Positions 1 to 7,480 of a stretch of DNA of 11,814 nt are shown here, piece by piece. Location of the stretch: assembly GCA_016208665.1 (NCBI GenBank), contig JACQXT010000037.1, positions 1-11,814 of the forward strand. Reading direction: 5' to 3'. This stretch comes from Chitinivibrionia bacterium (GTDB lineage: Bacteria > Krumholzibacteriota > Krumholzibacteriia > WVZY01). The position numbers and the translations under genes were made by a program. The notes beneath the pieces are model-generated. The model was not told the origin of the DNA, ran no database searches, and saw nothing but the letters and a program-made list of their open reading frames with translations. Position 1 is the first letter of the stretch. Every line of letters starts with the position of its first letter.

Positions 1-1359
1 CTGGTGGTTTTCGACGATCTCCCCCTTCCGGCGGTCCCTCCGGAACTCCTTGCGTTTCTCCCCCGGTATGTTCATGACCTGGGGGGAGGTTTTCTGATGG
101 TCGGCGGCGAGGGGGGGTTCGGTCCGGGGGGATATGGAGAGACCGCCGTGGAGACCCTGATGCCTGTCCGGATGAAGATCCCCGCCGGGGCCCGGACCGA
201 GGGAATGGAGTTGATTCTTCTCCTGGACAAATCCGGAAGCATGGATGAGGGGGAAGAGACGCGAACCAAGTGGGATCGGGCGGTGGAGGCCGCGGCTTCC
301 GCCATGAAGGTCCTCCGAAAGGGGGACGCCGCGGGGGTGATCGCCTTCGATGGGGAGGCCCATGAGATCGTGCCGCTGGCCCGAAATCCGGACCTGGAGG
401 AAGTCGGGCGCCGGTTGCGGGGGATCACCCCCGGCGGGGGAACGGATATCGCCGGGGGATTGGACAAGGCCCTGGCGGTATTTTCGGCCCCGGATCGCGG
501 AACTCCCATTCGGTCCCGGCGGCACCTGATTCTTCTCTCCGACGGGAAGACACAAAGGAAGGAGTTCGCCGGGATCTTCCGGCGTCTGAACCAGAGGGAA
601 GTGACCGTATCGGTTATCGCGATCGGGGAGGATCCGGATACGGAGATCCTGAAAACCTTGACGGCCGGGACCGGAGGGCGATTCTACCGGGTGATGGAAC
701 GGGATCTCCCCGCCGGTGTTCTGGAAGCCCTGTTCAGGAGGGACACCTTGGCGGCTTCGGAACAGTGGATTGTCACGGAATCTTTCCGTCCCCGGTTGCG
801 GGACCCCCTGGACGGGGTCGAAAAGGGGTTGCTCCGCCATCATGGAGAACTTCCTCCCATGAAGGGATACGTCCGGACCACCCCGAAGAAATCGAGCCGG
901 ATCGTTCTCGAATCGGACCGCGGGGATCCCATCATTGCCGCATGGCATTACGGCGCCGGCCGGTCTGCGGCCCTCACCACGGACGGGACCGGCCGGTGGT
1001 CCGGCGTCTGGTTGAACTGGCCCCCTTTTCAGGAAACCTTCGGGGGCCTCGCCCGTTGGATTCTGGCGCCGCGAAGGGAGGGGGCGAAGGACCCGGGGCG
1101 GGAGGCGTGGGAACGGATCTTCCTTCCGGAGACCCGGGAAGAGACCGGGAGGAGTCCGGATTATCTCATTCTGACTCGGATAACGGAAATGACCGGAGGA
1201 CGGTTTCTTAGGCCTGAAGACAACCCGTTCCATCCGGAAAAGGGGGAAACCCCTTCCGGCGGGACCCGGGCGGTCTGTCTTCCGGCGATCCTGGTCCTGT
1301 TCCTTGTGGATGTGGGATACCACCGAAGATTCGGAATGTTTTCCAAGGACGCAGGTTAA
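1..1359 (+). CDS. VWA-domain membrane protein of Bat/GATase-like type, 5' end outside window
   Basis: This is the C-terminal part of a membrane-anchored von Willebrand factor A protein. The frame is open from base 1, and the GTG at 4 is probably internal because the first residues (LVVFDD) already match the middle of such proteins. Numbered from that GTG, residues 27-55 form the glycine-rich 'GGGFLMVGGEGGFGPGGY' segment of the class I glutamine-amidotransferase-like domain usual in this family. A VWA domain follows with an intact MIDAS: DKSGS at 75-79, GGGTD at 144-148 and LLSDG near 180. A long region with no recognised motif ends in one hydrophobic helix (about 425-438) and a short basic tail. 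Relatives usually carry N-terminal membrane helices that would lie upstream of this window. They often sit beside MoxR/DUF58 genes, but the neighbours on that side are not visible. The last codons and the stop lie inside a palindrome (1349-1368), so the C-terminus may have been changed. The gap to the receptor gene is 31 bases, so co-transcription is possible but not shown. Confidence 0.85.
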   Translation: MVVFDDLPLPAVPPELLAFLPRYVHDLGGGFLMVGGEGGFGPGGYGETAVETLMPVRMKIPAGARTEGMELILLLDKSGSMDEGEETRTKWDRAVEAAASAMKVLRKGDAAGVIAFDGEAHEIVPLARNPDLEEVGRRLRGITPGGGTDIAGGLDKALAVFSAPDRGTPIRSRRHLILLSDGKTQRKEFAGIFRRLNQREVTVSVIAIGEDPDTEILKTLTAGTGGRFYRVMERDLPAGVLEALFRRDTLAASEQWIVTESFRPRLRDPLDGVEKGLLRHHGELPPMKGYVRTTPKKSSRIVLESDRGDPIIAAWHYGAGRSAALTTDGTGRWSGVWLNWPPFQETFGGLARWILAPRREGAKDPGREAWERIFLPETREETGRSPDYLILTRITEMTGGRFLRPEDNPFHPEKGETPSGGTRAVCLPAILVLFLVDVGYHRRFGMFSKDAG

Positions 1360-1368
1360 AGCCTGCGT
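1349..1368. repeat. Short perfect palindrome spanning the VWA stop codon
   Basis: ACGCAGG (1349-1355) and CCTGCGT (1362-1368) form a 7-bp perfect stem around a 6-base loop that contains the TAA stop of the VWA gene. A short TTT follows, too little for a convincing intrinsic terminator. The word resembles the dispersed 'GCAGGCTAAAGCCTGC' palindromes found in many bacterial genomes, so it may be a repeat copy that supplied a new stop codon. It could also weaken read-through into the receptor gene or protect mRNA ends. Confidence 0.6.
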
Positions 1369-1375
1369 TTACTAC

Positions 1376-1383
1376 AAGGAGGG
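1376..1383 (+). promoter_or_regulatory. Strong ribosome binding site of the receptor gene
   Basis: AAGGAGGG lies 7 bases before the ATG at 1391 and 1 base before the ATG at 1385, so it decides for the downstream start. It directly follows the palindrome at the end of the VWA gene. Confidence 0.7.
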
Positions 1384-1390
1384 AATGTAC

Positions 1391-3460
1391 ATGGGAGTCA
1401 CCTTAAGGAAGCTGCCGCTCATTCTCGGATCCCTGTTTGTCCTTGCGGATATTGACATGGCGGCGGGGGAGGAACCGGATATCACGGTGACGGCCACACG
1501 GGGAGAAGCGGAGAGCTTTTACGTTCCCCAATCGGTCTCCATCGTCACCGGAGAGAAGATCGTAGAGAGGAATGCGCGGACGACCCCGGAGGCCCTTCAG
1601 GAGGAGGTGGGGATTCTGGTCCAGGAGACGGCCTACGGCCATGGGTCCCCCTTTATCCGCGGTCTGACCGGGAAGCATACCCTGATCCTGGTGGATGGGA
1701 TCCGTTTCAATAATTCGACTTTTCGGTTCGGGCCGAATCAGTACCTCAACAATATCGACCCCGCGGTGATCGACCGGATCGAGGTGGTCCGGGGACCCGC
1801 CTCCGTGCTCTACGGGAGTGACGCCATCGGCGGGGTGATCCACGTGATTACCAAGAGACGGGAAGATTTCTCGTCCCCGCGGGATATCGACGGGGCGCTG
1901 ACGGGGTGGTATGGATCCTCGGACAACAGCGAGGCCGGGCGGGTCGAGGTGAACGGGAATTTTCGGAATTTCGGTCTCATCGGGGGAAAAAGTTACAGGG
2001 ACTTCGGAGATCTCCAGGGGGGGAAGAACACCGGCCTTCAGGAGAATACCGGATACCAGGAGAACGACGGCGACCTGAAGCTCCAGTATCGCATCGCGCC
2101 GGACCGGGAGATCGTGGCGGCATACCGGAGGGTCCACCAGATGGATGTCCCGAGGACGGACAAGTTCGTTTACAACAACGAAAGCTTCGTTTATGACCCC
2201 CAGATCTGGAACGCCTTCACCGTTGCCTATGAGATGCGGGGTCCCGGCTCTCCGCCGGAGGGGCTGAAGATGACCTTTTCCCTCAATCAGCAGATCGAAG
2301 GGATCGAACGGCAAAAGTTCGGGAGCACAACCCTCCGGCGATACCGGGATGCGGTGGATACCTGGGGACTCTCCCTGCAGAGGGAAGACTCGTGGGGGAA
2401 CGGTCACTCCCTGACCTATGGAATGGAATATTACGCGGACAGCGTGGACAGCGGCCGGACCGACATCAACCTCACCACCGGGACGGCGGCCCCCAAGGCC
2501 GGCAACTTCCCGGATGACGCGCGATACGACCAATGGGGGATTTATCTCCAGGATGAGATGTCGGTCACGGAGCGGCTCTCTTCGATCCTGGGTCTGCGGT
2601 ACAGTCAGGCGAAGGTGGAGGCGACGCTGCCGGCGGCCTACGGCCGGTTCGAGGACGCTTATGACGACGTGACGGCCAGTTTGGGGTTGCTTTATGCCCT
2701 GACCCCGAACTTCCACGGCGTGGTCAACGTCGCCAGGGGGTTCCGGGCCCCTAACCTGGATGACACCACGGTCCTGGAAAAAGTGACCAATGAGGGGATC
2801 GATGTTCCGAGTCCCGGTCTGGAGCCGGAAAAAAGCGTGAATTCCGAGATCGGGGTGAAGGCGGAGTTTTCGACTGCCGGGGGGTCCCTGTTTTATTTCT
2901 ACAATGATCTCCGGGATCTGATCGAGCGCGGTCCCGGGATTTATAACGGTCAGACCTATCTCGATGAGAACGGAAATGGGGCGGAGGACCCCGGAGAGGC
3001 GGTCCGTCAGAAGTTCAACATCGGCGAGGCCTATATCCAGGGAGTCGAGGCGGAGGGATGGTATCAGGTGACCCCCGGATGGTCTTTGCGGGGGAACCTC
3101 TCCTGGATCTATGGCCAGGATCGGGAGAACCGGGAGCCTCTGAGCCGGATTCCTCCCGTGATGGGATCGGCGGGCCTCCGGTGGAAGGCCGTCTCGGGAA
3201 GATACTGGGGGGAGTACGACGCCCGTTTCGCCGGAGAGCAGGACCGGCTCTCCTCCCGGGACCGGACCGATCCCCGAATCGATCTGGAGGGGACCCCGGG
3301 ATGGACTACCCACGGTCTGCAGGGGGGAGCGGATTTTCGGAGGTTGGGGAAGGTGACACTGGGGGTAGAAAATATTTTCAACCGGGATTACCGGATTCAC
3401 GGTTCGGGGATCGACGCTCCGGGAATCCATTTCACCGCCGGTTATACGGTGACATTCTGA
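1391..3460 (+). CDS. TonB-dependent outer-membrane receptor
   Basis: This encodes a 689-residue TonB-gated outer-membrane transporter. I chose the ATG at 1391 because AGGAGGG (1377-1383) lies 7 bases before it; the in-frame ATG at 1385 is only one base from that site. Residues 1-26 look like a signal peptide: LRK, then a hydrophobic LPLILGSLFVLA core, then MAAG. A TonB box, ITVTATR, follows at 31-37. The plug domain covers about 40-155 with the hallmarks FIRGLTG, LVDGIRF, IDRIEVVRGP and LYGSDAIGGVI. The rest is a beta barrel with FRAPNLDD at 451-458, PGLEPEKS soon after, and a C-terminal Phe (YTVTF) as expected for BAM-dependent insertion. Some hemoglobin/heme-type receptors share the FRAPN box, but I see nothing that fixes the substrate. 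An aspartate-rich loop (DENGNGAEDPGE, 525-536) looks like a calcium-binding loop. The next gene is tonB, 14 bases downstream. No Fur box or cobalamin riboswitch was seen upstream. Confidence 0.93.
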   Translation: MGVTLRKLPLILGSLFVLADIDMAAGEEPDITVTATRGEAESFYVPQSVSIVTGEKIVERNARTTPEALQEEVGILVQETAYGHGSPFIRGLTGKHTLILVDGIRFNNSTFRFGPNQYLNNIDPAVIDRIEVVRGPASVLYGSDAIGGVIHVITKRREDFSSPRDIDGALTGWYGSSDNSEAGRVEVNGNFRNFGLIGGKSYRDFGDLQGGKNTGLQENTGYQENDGDLKLQYRIAPDREIVAAYRRVHQMDVPRTDKFVYNNESFVYDPQIWNAFTVAYEMRGPGSPPEGLKMTFSLNQQIEGIERQKFGSTTLRRYRDAVDTWGLSLQREDSWGNGHSLTYGMEYYADSVDSGRTDINLTTGTAAPKAGNFPDDARYDQWGIYLQDEMSVTERLSSILGLRYSQAKVEATLPAAYGRFEDAYDDVTASLGLLYALTPNFHGVVNVARGFRAPNLDDTTVLEKVTNEGIDVPSPGLEPEKSVNSEIGVKAEFSTAGGSLFYFYNDLRDLIERGPGIYNGQTYLDENGNGAEDPGEAVRQKFNIGEAYIQGVEAEGWYQVTPGWSLRGNLSWIYGQDRENREPLSRIPPVMGSAGLRWKAVSGRYWGEYDARFAGEQDRLSSRDRTDPRIDLEGTPGWTTHGLQGGADFRRLGKVTLGVENIFNRDYRIHGSGIDAPGIHFTAGYTVTF

Positions 3461-3474
3461 GTCTGGAAAAAACA

Positions 3475-4230
3475 ATGTTTCAGGCGTCGATCAGAGAAAC
3501 CGGAAGGTCGATCCTCCAGGTCCCCCTGTGGATCTCCGGGCTGGTGCATCTGGCCTTGCTGACTCCCCTCCTCTGGTATGAGGTTCCCTCCTCCGGAATC
3601 CCGGGAAGGGAGACGCTGTGGGTCCGGATCGAGAGTTCGGACGGGCCCGGGGGGACCCCCGCGACTCGGAGACGGAGTCCCCCGGCGCCTCCCCTGGAGG
3701 AAAATCTCCGCGTCGCGGAATCCCCGGGACCGGCCTTCGAAAGTCCCCCTTTCGGGAAGCTGGAAGAGACGGAAAAGGCGGAAGACGTCGCGGTCTTGGC
3801 CGGGATCTCCTTGGCCTCCGTCGAAGGATCCCAATGGCTTCGGGAAACCGGGGAATCGCCGGAGGAGACTCTCCCCGGGATCGTTCCCAATGAGTCGATC
3901 CGGGAGGAAGGGGAGCTGATCCGTTTTCGGGCGATGATTGTGGAGAGGATCGGGGGAAAAAAGGTCTATCCGCTTCTGGCCCGGAAGCGGGGAATGGAAG
4001 GAGATGTCCATCTGTGGTTTCGGGTGCGGTCCGACGGGAAGGTCGGAGAAATCGCCGCCAACCACAAGACCGGGCGACTGACCCTCCTCGAAGCGTCGGC
4101 GGTGGATCTGGTTCGGAGCAGCGCCCCCTTTCTTCCCGTTCCGGACTTTCCGGATCCCAACGGCGTTCCGGTGGAAATGACCATTTCCTATCGTTTGGAG
4201 GATTCGGTCATGGAAGAGAGGACAAGGTGA
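3475..4230 (+). CDS. tonB: TonB-type energy transducer
   Basis: This encodes a 251-residue TonB-family protein that would pass energy from the inner membrane to the receptor encoded just upstream. One N-terminal membrane helix spans about residues 16-36. It carries the S-x3-H pattern (S21, H25) that in TonB faces ExbB/ExbD. A periplasmic linker covers about 40-150. It is acidic, with only a short proline run (SPPAPP, 68-73), and lacks the long EP/KP repeats of enterobacterial TonB. The C-terminal TonB domain covers about 155-241, with VYPLLARKRG, GDVHLWFRVRSDGKV and ASAVDLVRSSAPF. The start at 3475 is chosen because the membrane helix begins soon after it, and the longer open frame upstream lies inside the receptor gene. 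The ribosome site is weak (GGAAAA). The stop is followed 4 bases later by the next start, consistent with an operon. No exbB or exbD is in the window, so partners must be encoded elsewhere. Confidence 0.88.
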   Translation: MFQASIRETGRSILQVPLWISGLVHLALLTPLLWYEVPSSGIPGRETLWVRIESSDGPGGTPATRRRSPPAPPLEENLRVAESPGPAFESPPFGKLEETEKAEDVAVLAGISLASVEGSQWLRETGESPEETLPGIVPNESIREEGELIRFRAMIVERIGGKKVYPLLARKRGMEGDVHLWFRVRSDGKVGEIAANHKTGRLTLLEASAVDLVRSSAPFLPVPDFPDPNGVPVEMTISYRLEDSVMEERTR

Positions 4231-4234
4231 GGCC

Positions 4235-5104
4235 GTGAAGCTGGCTTTCAGCACCAACGCATTCACCCGCTTCGATCTGGCGGCGGCCGTGAACCGGATC
4301 GCGGATGCGGGGTATGAGGGGGTGGAGATCCTGGCGGATTCCCCCCATGCCTTTTTGGATGAGGGATGGCGCGATACGGCGGGATTGGAAACCGTTCTCC
4401 GCCGCCGGGGGCTTTCAGTCTCCAATATCAACGCCAATACGGCGCGGGGTTTTTATCTCCCGGGCCGTGGGGAGGACCCTTTCGAACCCTCCCTTTCGAA
4501 TCCGGACGGGACCCTGCGGCGATGGCGCGTGGTGTATACCCGGCGGTGCGTCGATCTCGCCGCGGCCCTGGGCTGCCGGTCGGTCAGCGTCACGTCGGGG
4601 AGCTTTCCCCCTGGGATGGCGGTTCCGGAGGAGAGGGAGCGGCGAATGGCCCTGTTGGCGGAATCCCTCGAAGAACTGCTGGGATACGCCCAAGGCCGGG
4701 GGGTATCCCTTGGCGTGGAATACGAACCCGGGCTTCTCATCGGCGCCGCGGAAGCGGTTTTGACCCTTTTCGAAAGGGTCGACTCCCCGGCTCTCGGGGT
4801 CAATCTGGACGTGGGCCATGCGGTCGTGGCGGGGGAGGATCTTCCATCGGTGATCTCCCGACTCGGTCCCCGGATTCTGAACCTGCATATCGAGGATATC
4901 CGGGGCCGGATTCACGAGCACCTGATCCCGGGGCTCGGAGAGATCGATTTCGACGACCTGTTGGCGTCATTAAAAAAGATAGACTATCAAAGCTACCTTA
5001 CGGTAGAATTGTACCCGTACGTCGAAGCCCCCGATGAGGCGGCGAGGAGCGCATTCGCTTTTCTTTCCAGGAAAATTCAGTCACAGAAAGGAGTCTCGTC
5101 ATGA
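4235..5104 (+). CDS. Xylose-isomerase-like TIM-barrel protein, sugar phosphate isomerase/epimerase family (copy 1)
   Basis: This encodes a 289-residue protein of the COG1082 / AP-endonuclease-2-like TIM-barrel fold, which holds isomerases and epimerases acting on sugars or related polyols with a divalent metal. The start is GTG at 4235, after AAGGTGAGG that overlaps the tonB stop; it gives the same N-terminus (MKLAFSTNAF) as its paralogue at 5904. Likely metal or catalytic residues are E162 (GVEYEPGLL), D192 and H195 (NLDVGH), H218 (LHIEDI) and E258 (TVELYPY). They follow the usual strand order of the fold. The gene overlaps the next one by 4 bases (ATGA). In ebo clusters a COG1082 protein (EboE, nearer 400 residues) lies beside EboB and EboC. 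This shorter protein may replace it, but lacks the N-terminal sequence I associate with true EboE. Substrate unknown. Confidence 0.85.
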   Translation: MKLAFSTNAFTRFDLAAAVNRIADAGYEGVEILADSPHAFLDEGWRDTAGLETVLRRRGLSVSNINANTARGFYLPGRGEDPFEPSLSNPDGTLRRWRVVYTRRCVDLAAALGCRSVSVTSGSFPPGMAVPEERERRMALLAESLEELLGYAQGRGVSLGVEYEPGLLIGAAEAVLTLFERVDSPALGVNLDVGHAVVAGEDLPSVISRLGPRILNLHIEDIRGRIHEHLIPGLGEIDFDDLLASLKKIDYQSYLTVELYPYVEAPDEAARSAFAFLSRKIQSQKGVSS

Positions 5105-5901
5105 GGATTATCGACCCCCATATCCATATGTACTCCCGGACGACGGACGACTACGAACGGATGGCCACCGCCGGGATCGAGGCGATCATCGAGCCGGCCT
5201 TCTGGCTGGGGAATCTCCGGAGTTCGGTGGGTTCGTTCCGGGACTACTTCGAACACATCATCACGTTTGAGCGGAAACGGGCCCAGGAATACGGGATCGA
5301 GCATTACACCTGTATCTGCATGAACGCGAAAGAGGCGAATATCCGGCCGATGGCCGATCAGGTGGTGGATATCGTCGAGGAGTATCTGGGGCGGGAGGGG
5401 GTCGTTGCGGTGGGAGAGATCGGCTTTGACCAGATCACCCCCGACGAAGAGGCGGTCTTCCGGCGTCAGCTTCTCATGGGGAAGCGCCTGGGGATTCCGA
5501 TCGTCGTCCATACCCCCCATGTCCAAAAGAAGGAAGGGGTGATTCGAACCGTCGAGATCATGAAAGAGGAAGGGGTCGATCCCGCCAAAGTCCTGATCGA
5601 TCACAACACCGAGGAGACGATCGAGATCAGCCGGGCCTCCGGGGCCTGGTGCGGCATGACGGTCTATCCGCGGACGAAGTTGACCCCGGACCGGGTCGTC
5701 GGGATGATCAAGCAGCACGGGACCGACCGGATGATCGTCAACTCCTCCGCCGACTGGGGCTACTCCGACCCGCTGAGCGTCCCGAAGACGGCGGTGGTCA
5801 TGCGTAAGGAGGGATTTTCCCGTGACGCGGTGGAGAAGGTGGTTTTTCAGAATCCGTTCGCCTTTTTCAAACAGTCTCCCAACTTCACCTTCAAAGGGTG
5901 A
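5101..5901 (+). CDS. eboB: TatD-family metal-dependent hydrolase, EboB type
   Basis: This encodes a 266-residue amidohydrolase-fold protein of the TatD branch. It has the metal-binding pattern HIH (H7, H9), GEIGFD (E106), VVHTPH (H137), IDHN (H168) and SSADWG (D218), so the site looks intact. The N-terminal 'DPHIHMYSRTTDDYERM' and the 'EPAFWLG' that follows are features I associate with EboB rather than with housekeeping TatD DNases. The ATG at 5101 overlaps the stop of the gene before it, and AGGAG (5089-5093) lies 7 bases upstream. EboB is part of the ebo cluster, which has been linked to getting a scytonemin precursor out of the cytoplasm in Nostoc; its own reaction is not established. Here it sits between two paralogous TIM-barrel genes. 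The family call is firm; the ebo subtype rests on remembered sequence and on the neighbours. Confidence 0.88.
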   Translation: MRIIDPHIHMYSRTTDDYERMATAGIEAIIEPAFWLGNLRSSVGSFRDYFEHIITFERKRAQEYGIEHYTCICMNAKEANIRPMADQVVDIVEEYLGREGVVAVGEIGFDQITPDEEAVFRRQLLMGKRLGIPIVVHTPHVQKKEGVIRTVEIMKEEGVDPAKVLIDHNTEETIEISRASGAWCGMTVYPRTKLTPDRVVGMIKQHGTDRMIVNSSADWGYSDPLSVPKTAVVMRKEGFSRDAVEKVVFQNPFAFFKQSPNFTFKG

Positions 5902-5903
5902 CC

Positions 5904-6770
5904 ATGAAATTCGCATTCAGCTCCAATGCCTTCAGGAAATACTCCCTGGAGGAGACGATTCGGATCCTGTCCGAAGTCGGGTTTCAGGGGATTGAAATCA
6001 TGGCCGATACGCCTCACGCCTGGCCCTCGGATCTCCGCCCGGAGGATCGGAAGCGGATCCGGCGGTCTCTTGAAGATCATGGGATGGAAATTTCCAATAT
6101 CAACGCTTTCATGATGTGCGCGGTCCGGGATTTTCATCACCCTTCATGGATCGAGCGGGACGAGACGTTTCGGAAGATCCGGATTCAGCACACCATCGAT
6201 TGTCTCTATCTCGCGGCGGATCTCGGGGCGAAGACGATTTCCACCGAGCCTGGAGGACCCCTGGATCCCTCGTCGGTGGGGGGAGAGAACCTGGGGGGCG
6301 GAGGATGGGAGGAGGGGCTTCGCGTCTTCATCGATGGCGTCCGGCAAGTGACTCCCCACGTCCGGGAGACGGGGGTGAAGCTCCTGGTGGAACCGGAGCC
6401 CGGCCTGCTCATCCAGCGGTCCGGGGAGTTCCGCCGCTTCATCGCGGAGATGGATCCGGAGACGGTGGGGATGAATTTCGACGTGGGACATTTCTTTTGT
6501 GTCGGAGAGTCTCCGGAAACGAATGTGGAGACGATGTGGCCGTGGATCGGCCATTTCCACCTGGAGGATATCGCGGTGACCCGCGAGCATATCCACCTGG
6601 CCCTGGGGGAGGGGGCCGTGGATCTCCGCGGAGTTCTGGACGCCATCCGCCGCAAGGGGTATCCGGGCTACGCGACGGTGGAACTCTACCCTTACCAGGA
6701 AGATCCCGCCGATGTGGCCCGAAGGAGCCTGCAATACCTCCGGACGTGGGAGTCCGGACATGCCCATTGA
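5904..6770 (+). CDS. Xylose-isomerase-like TIM-barrel protein, sugar phosphate isomerase/epimerase family (copy 2)
   Basis: This encodes a 288-residue COG1082 TIM-barrel protein, a paralogue of the one starting at 4235. Shared blocks include MKxAFSxNAF, EIxADxPHAxxxD, ISNINA/VSNINA, ExEPGLLI, NxDVGH, HxEDI and TVELYPY. The likely metal or catalytic residues are E163, D193, H196, H219 and E260. ATG at 5904 is preferred over the GTG at 5898 because it gives the N-terminus shared with copy 1 and lies about 5 bases after AAGGG. Compared with copy 1 it has a glycine-rich stretch (GGENLGGGGW, about 126-135) and GDxxH-like differences in the loops after the third strand. The two copies may act on successive or mirror-image substrates, or form a heteromer. 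The gene overlaps the following prenyltransferase gene by 11 bases. Confidence 0.85.
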   Translation: MKFAFSSNAFRKYSLEETIRILSEVGFQGIEIMADTPHAWPSDLRPEDRKRIRRSLEDHGMEISNINAFMMCAVRDFHHPSWIERDETFRKIRIQHTIDCLYLAADLGAKTISTEPGGPLDPSSVGGENLGGGGWEEGLRVFIDGVRQVTPHVRETGVKLLVEPEPGLLIQRSGEFRRFIAEMDPETVGMNFDVGHFFCVGESPETNVETMWPWIGHFHLEDIAVTREHIHLALGEGAVDLRGVLDAIRRKGYPGYATVELYPYQEDPADVARRSLQYLRTWESGHAH

Positions 6771-7461
6771 TCTCCGGGCGTATTGCCAGTTGATGCGGCT
6801 TCCCAATGTTTTTACCGCCATGGCGGATATCCTGGCGGGCTATTTCATCGTCGCCCAGGGACGGATCGAATGGCCGGTATTGGGGCTCCTGATCCTCTCG
6901 TCCTCCTGTCTCTACAGCGGGGGGATTGTTTTAAACGATTATTTCGATTACGAGGTCGACAAAAAGGAACGGCCCCAGCGGCCGCTCCCTTCCGGAAGGA
7001 TTTCGGGGAGGACGGCCGCCCTGTTGGGATGGGGGCTTTTAGGGGCCGGAATCCTTTTCTCCCTTCCGGTCGGGGCGGTCAGCGGGGGGATCGCCGTCGG
7101 GATCGCGGCGGCGGCGGTTTCTTATGACCGGCTGACCAAGGGAATGGCCGTCGTTGGACCGCTGAACATGGGATTTTGCCGATTTCTGAACTTTACCCTG
7201 GGGATGAGCCCTTTGTTGCGCGGATCTCCGGTATTGTTCGTTCCCCTGATCCTGATGGCCTACATCACGGCGTTGACCTTCCTGTCCCGGAAAGAGGCCG
7301 GAAACCTCCGGATCCAGCGGAGGATGAAATGGCTGTTGATCGGGATCGTTCCGCTGGATGCGGCGATTGTGTCGGTGGGGGCGGGTGTGGAATATGGAGG
7401 GGCGGTGCTGATCCTTCTGCTCCCCGTGCTTTTGATCTCCAGGCTGCTTTACATGACCTGA
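6760..7461 (+). CDS. eboC: UbiA-family prenyltransferase-like protein, EboC type
   Basis: This encodes a 233-residue polytopic membrane protein of the UbiA superfamily, whose members join isoprenoid chains to aromatic or other polar acceptors. ATG at 6760 is chosen because GGGAG (6747-6751) lies 8 bases before it and the protein then opens with LRAYCQLMRLPNVFTAMADILAG, matching UbiA/EboC N-termini (quoted in parts: LMRLPN, ADILAG). The first aspartate motif NDYFDYEVD is intact (N59, D60, D63, D67) and is followed by KERPQRPLPSGR. The other expected blocks are SYDRLTKG (121-128), GPLNMGFCRFLN (133-144) and TFLSRKEAGN (173-182). At the last position most UbiA enzymes have a second DxxxD motif; here only a Glu remains, as I recall for EboC proteins (SRGEV). 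About seven or eight hydrophobic segments are visible. The length is short for the superfamily (usually near 280-300). It overlaps the gene before and lies 19 bases before eboF. Confidence 0.87.
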   Translation: MPIDLRAYCQLMRLPNVFTAMADILAGYFIVAQGRIEWPVLGLLILSSSCLYSGGIVLNDYFDYEVDKKERPQRPLPSGRISGRTAALLGWGLLGAGILFSLPVGAVSGGIAVGIAAAAVSYDRLTKGMAVVGPLNMGFCRFLNFTLGMSPLLRGSPVLFVPLILMAYITALTFLSRKEAGNLRIQRRMKWLLIGIVPLDAAIVSVGAGVEYGGAVLILLLPVLLISRLLYMT

Positions 7462-7480
7462 TGACATTGGGAGGTGTCGG

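Noticed and set aside
1360..1390. Cobalamin riboswitch or Fur box before the receptor
   Set aside because: The gap is only 31 bases and holds a hairpin and the ribosome site; no B12-box or Fur-like 19-mer is visible.
3058..3474. N-terminal extension of tonB into the receptor gene
   Set aside because: The extra residues overlap receptor coding sequence in another frame, and the normal TonB membrane helix begins right after the ATG at 3475.
1403..3475. A 690-codon open frame on the minus strand across the receptor gene
   Set aside because: It is the antisense shadow of a clear receptor gene in a GC-rich genome; the product is low-complexity and matches no family.
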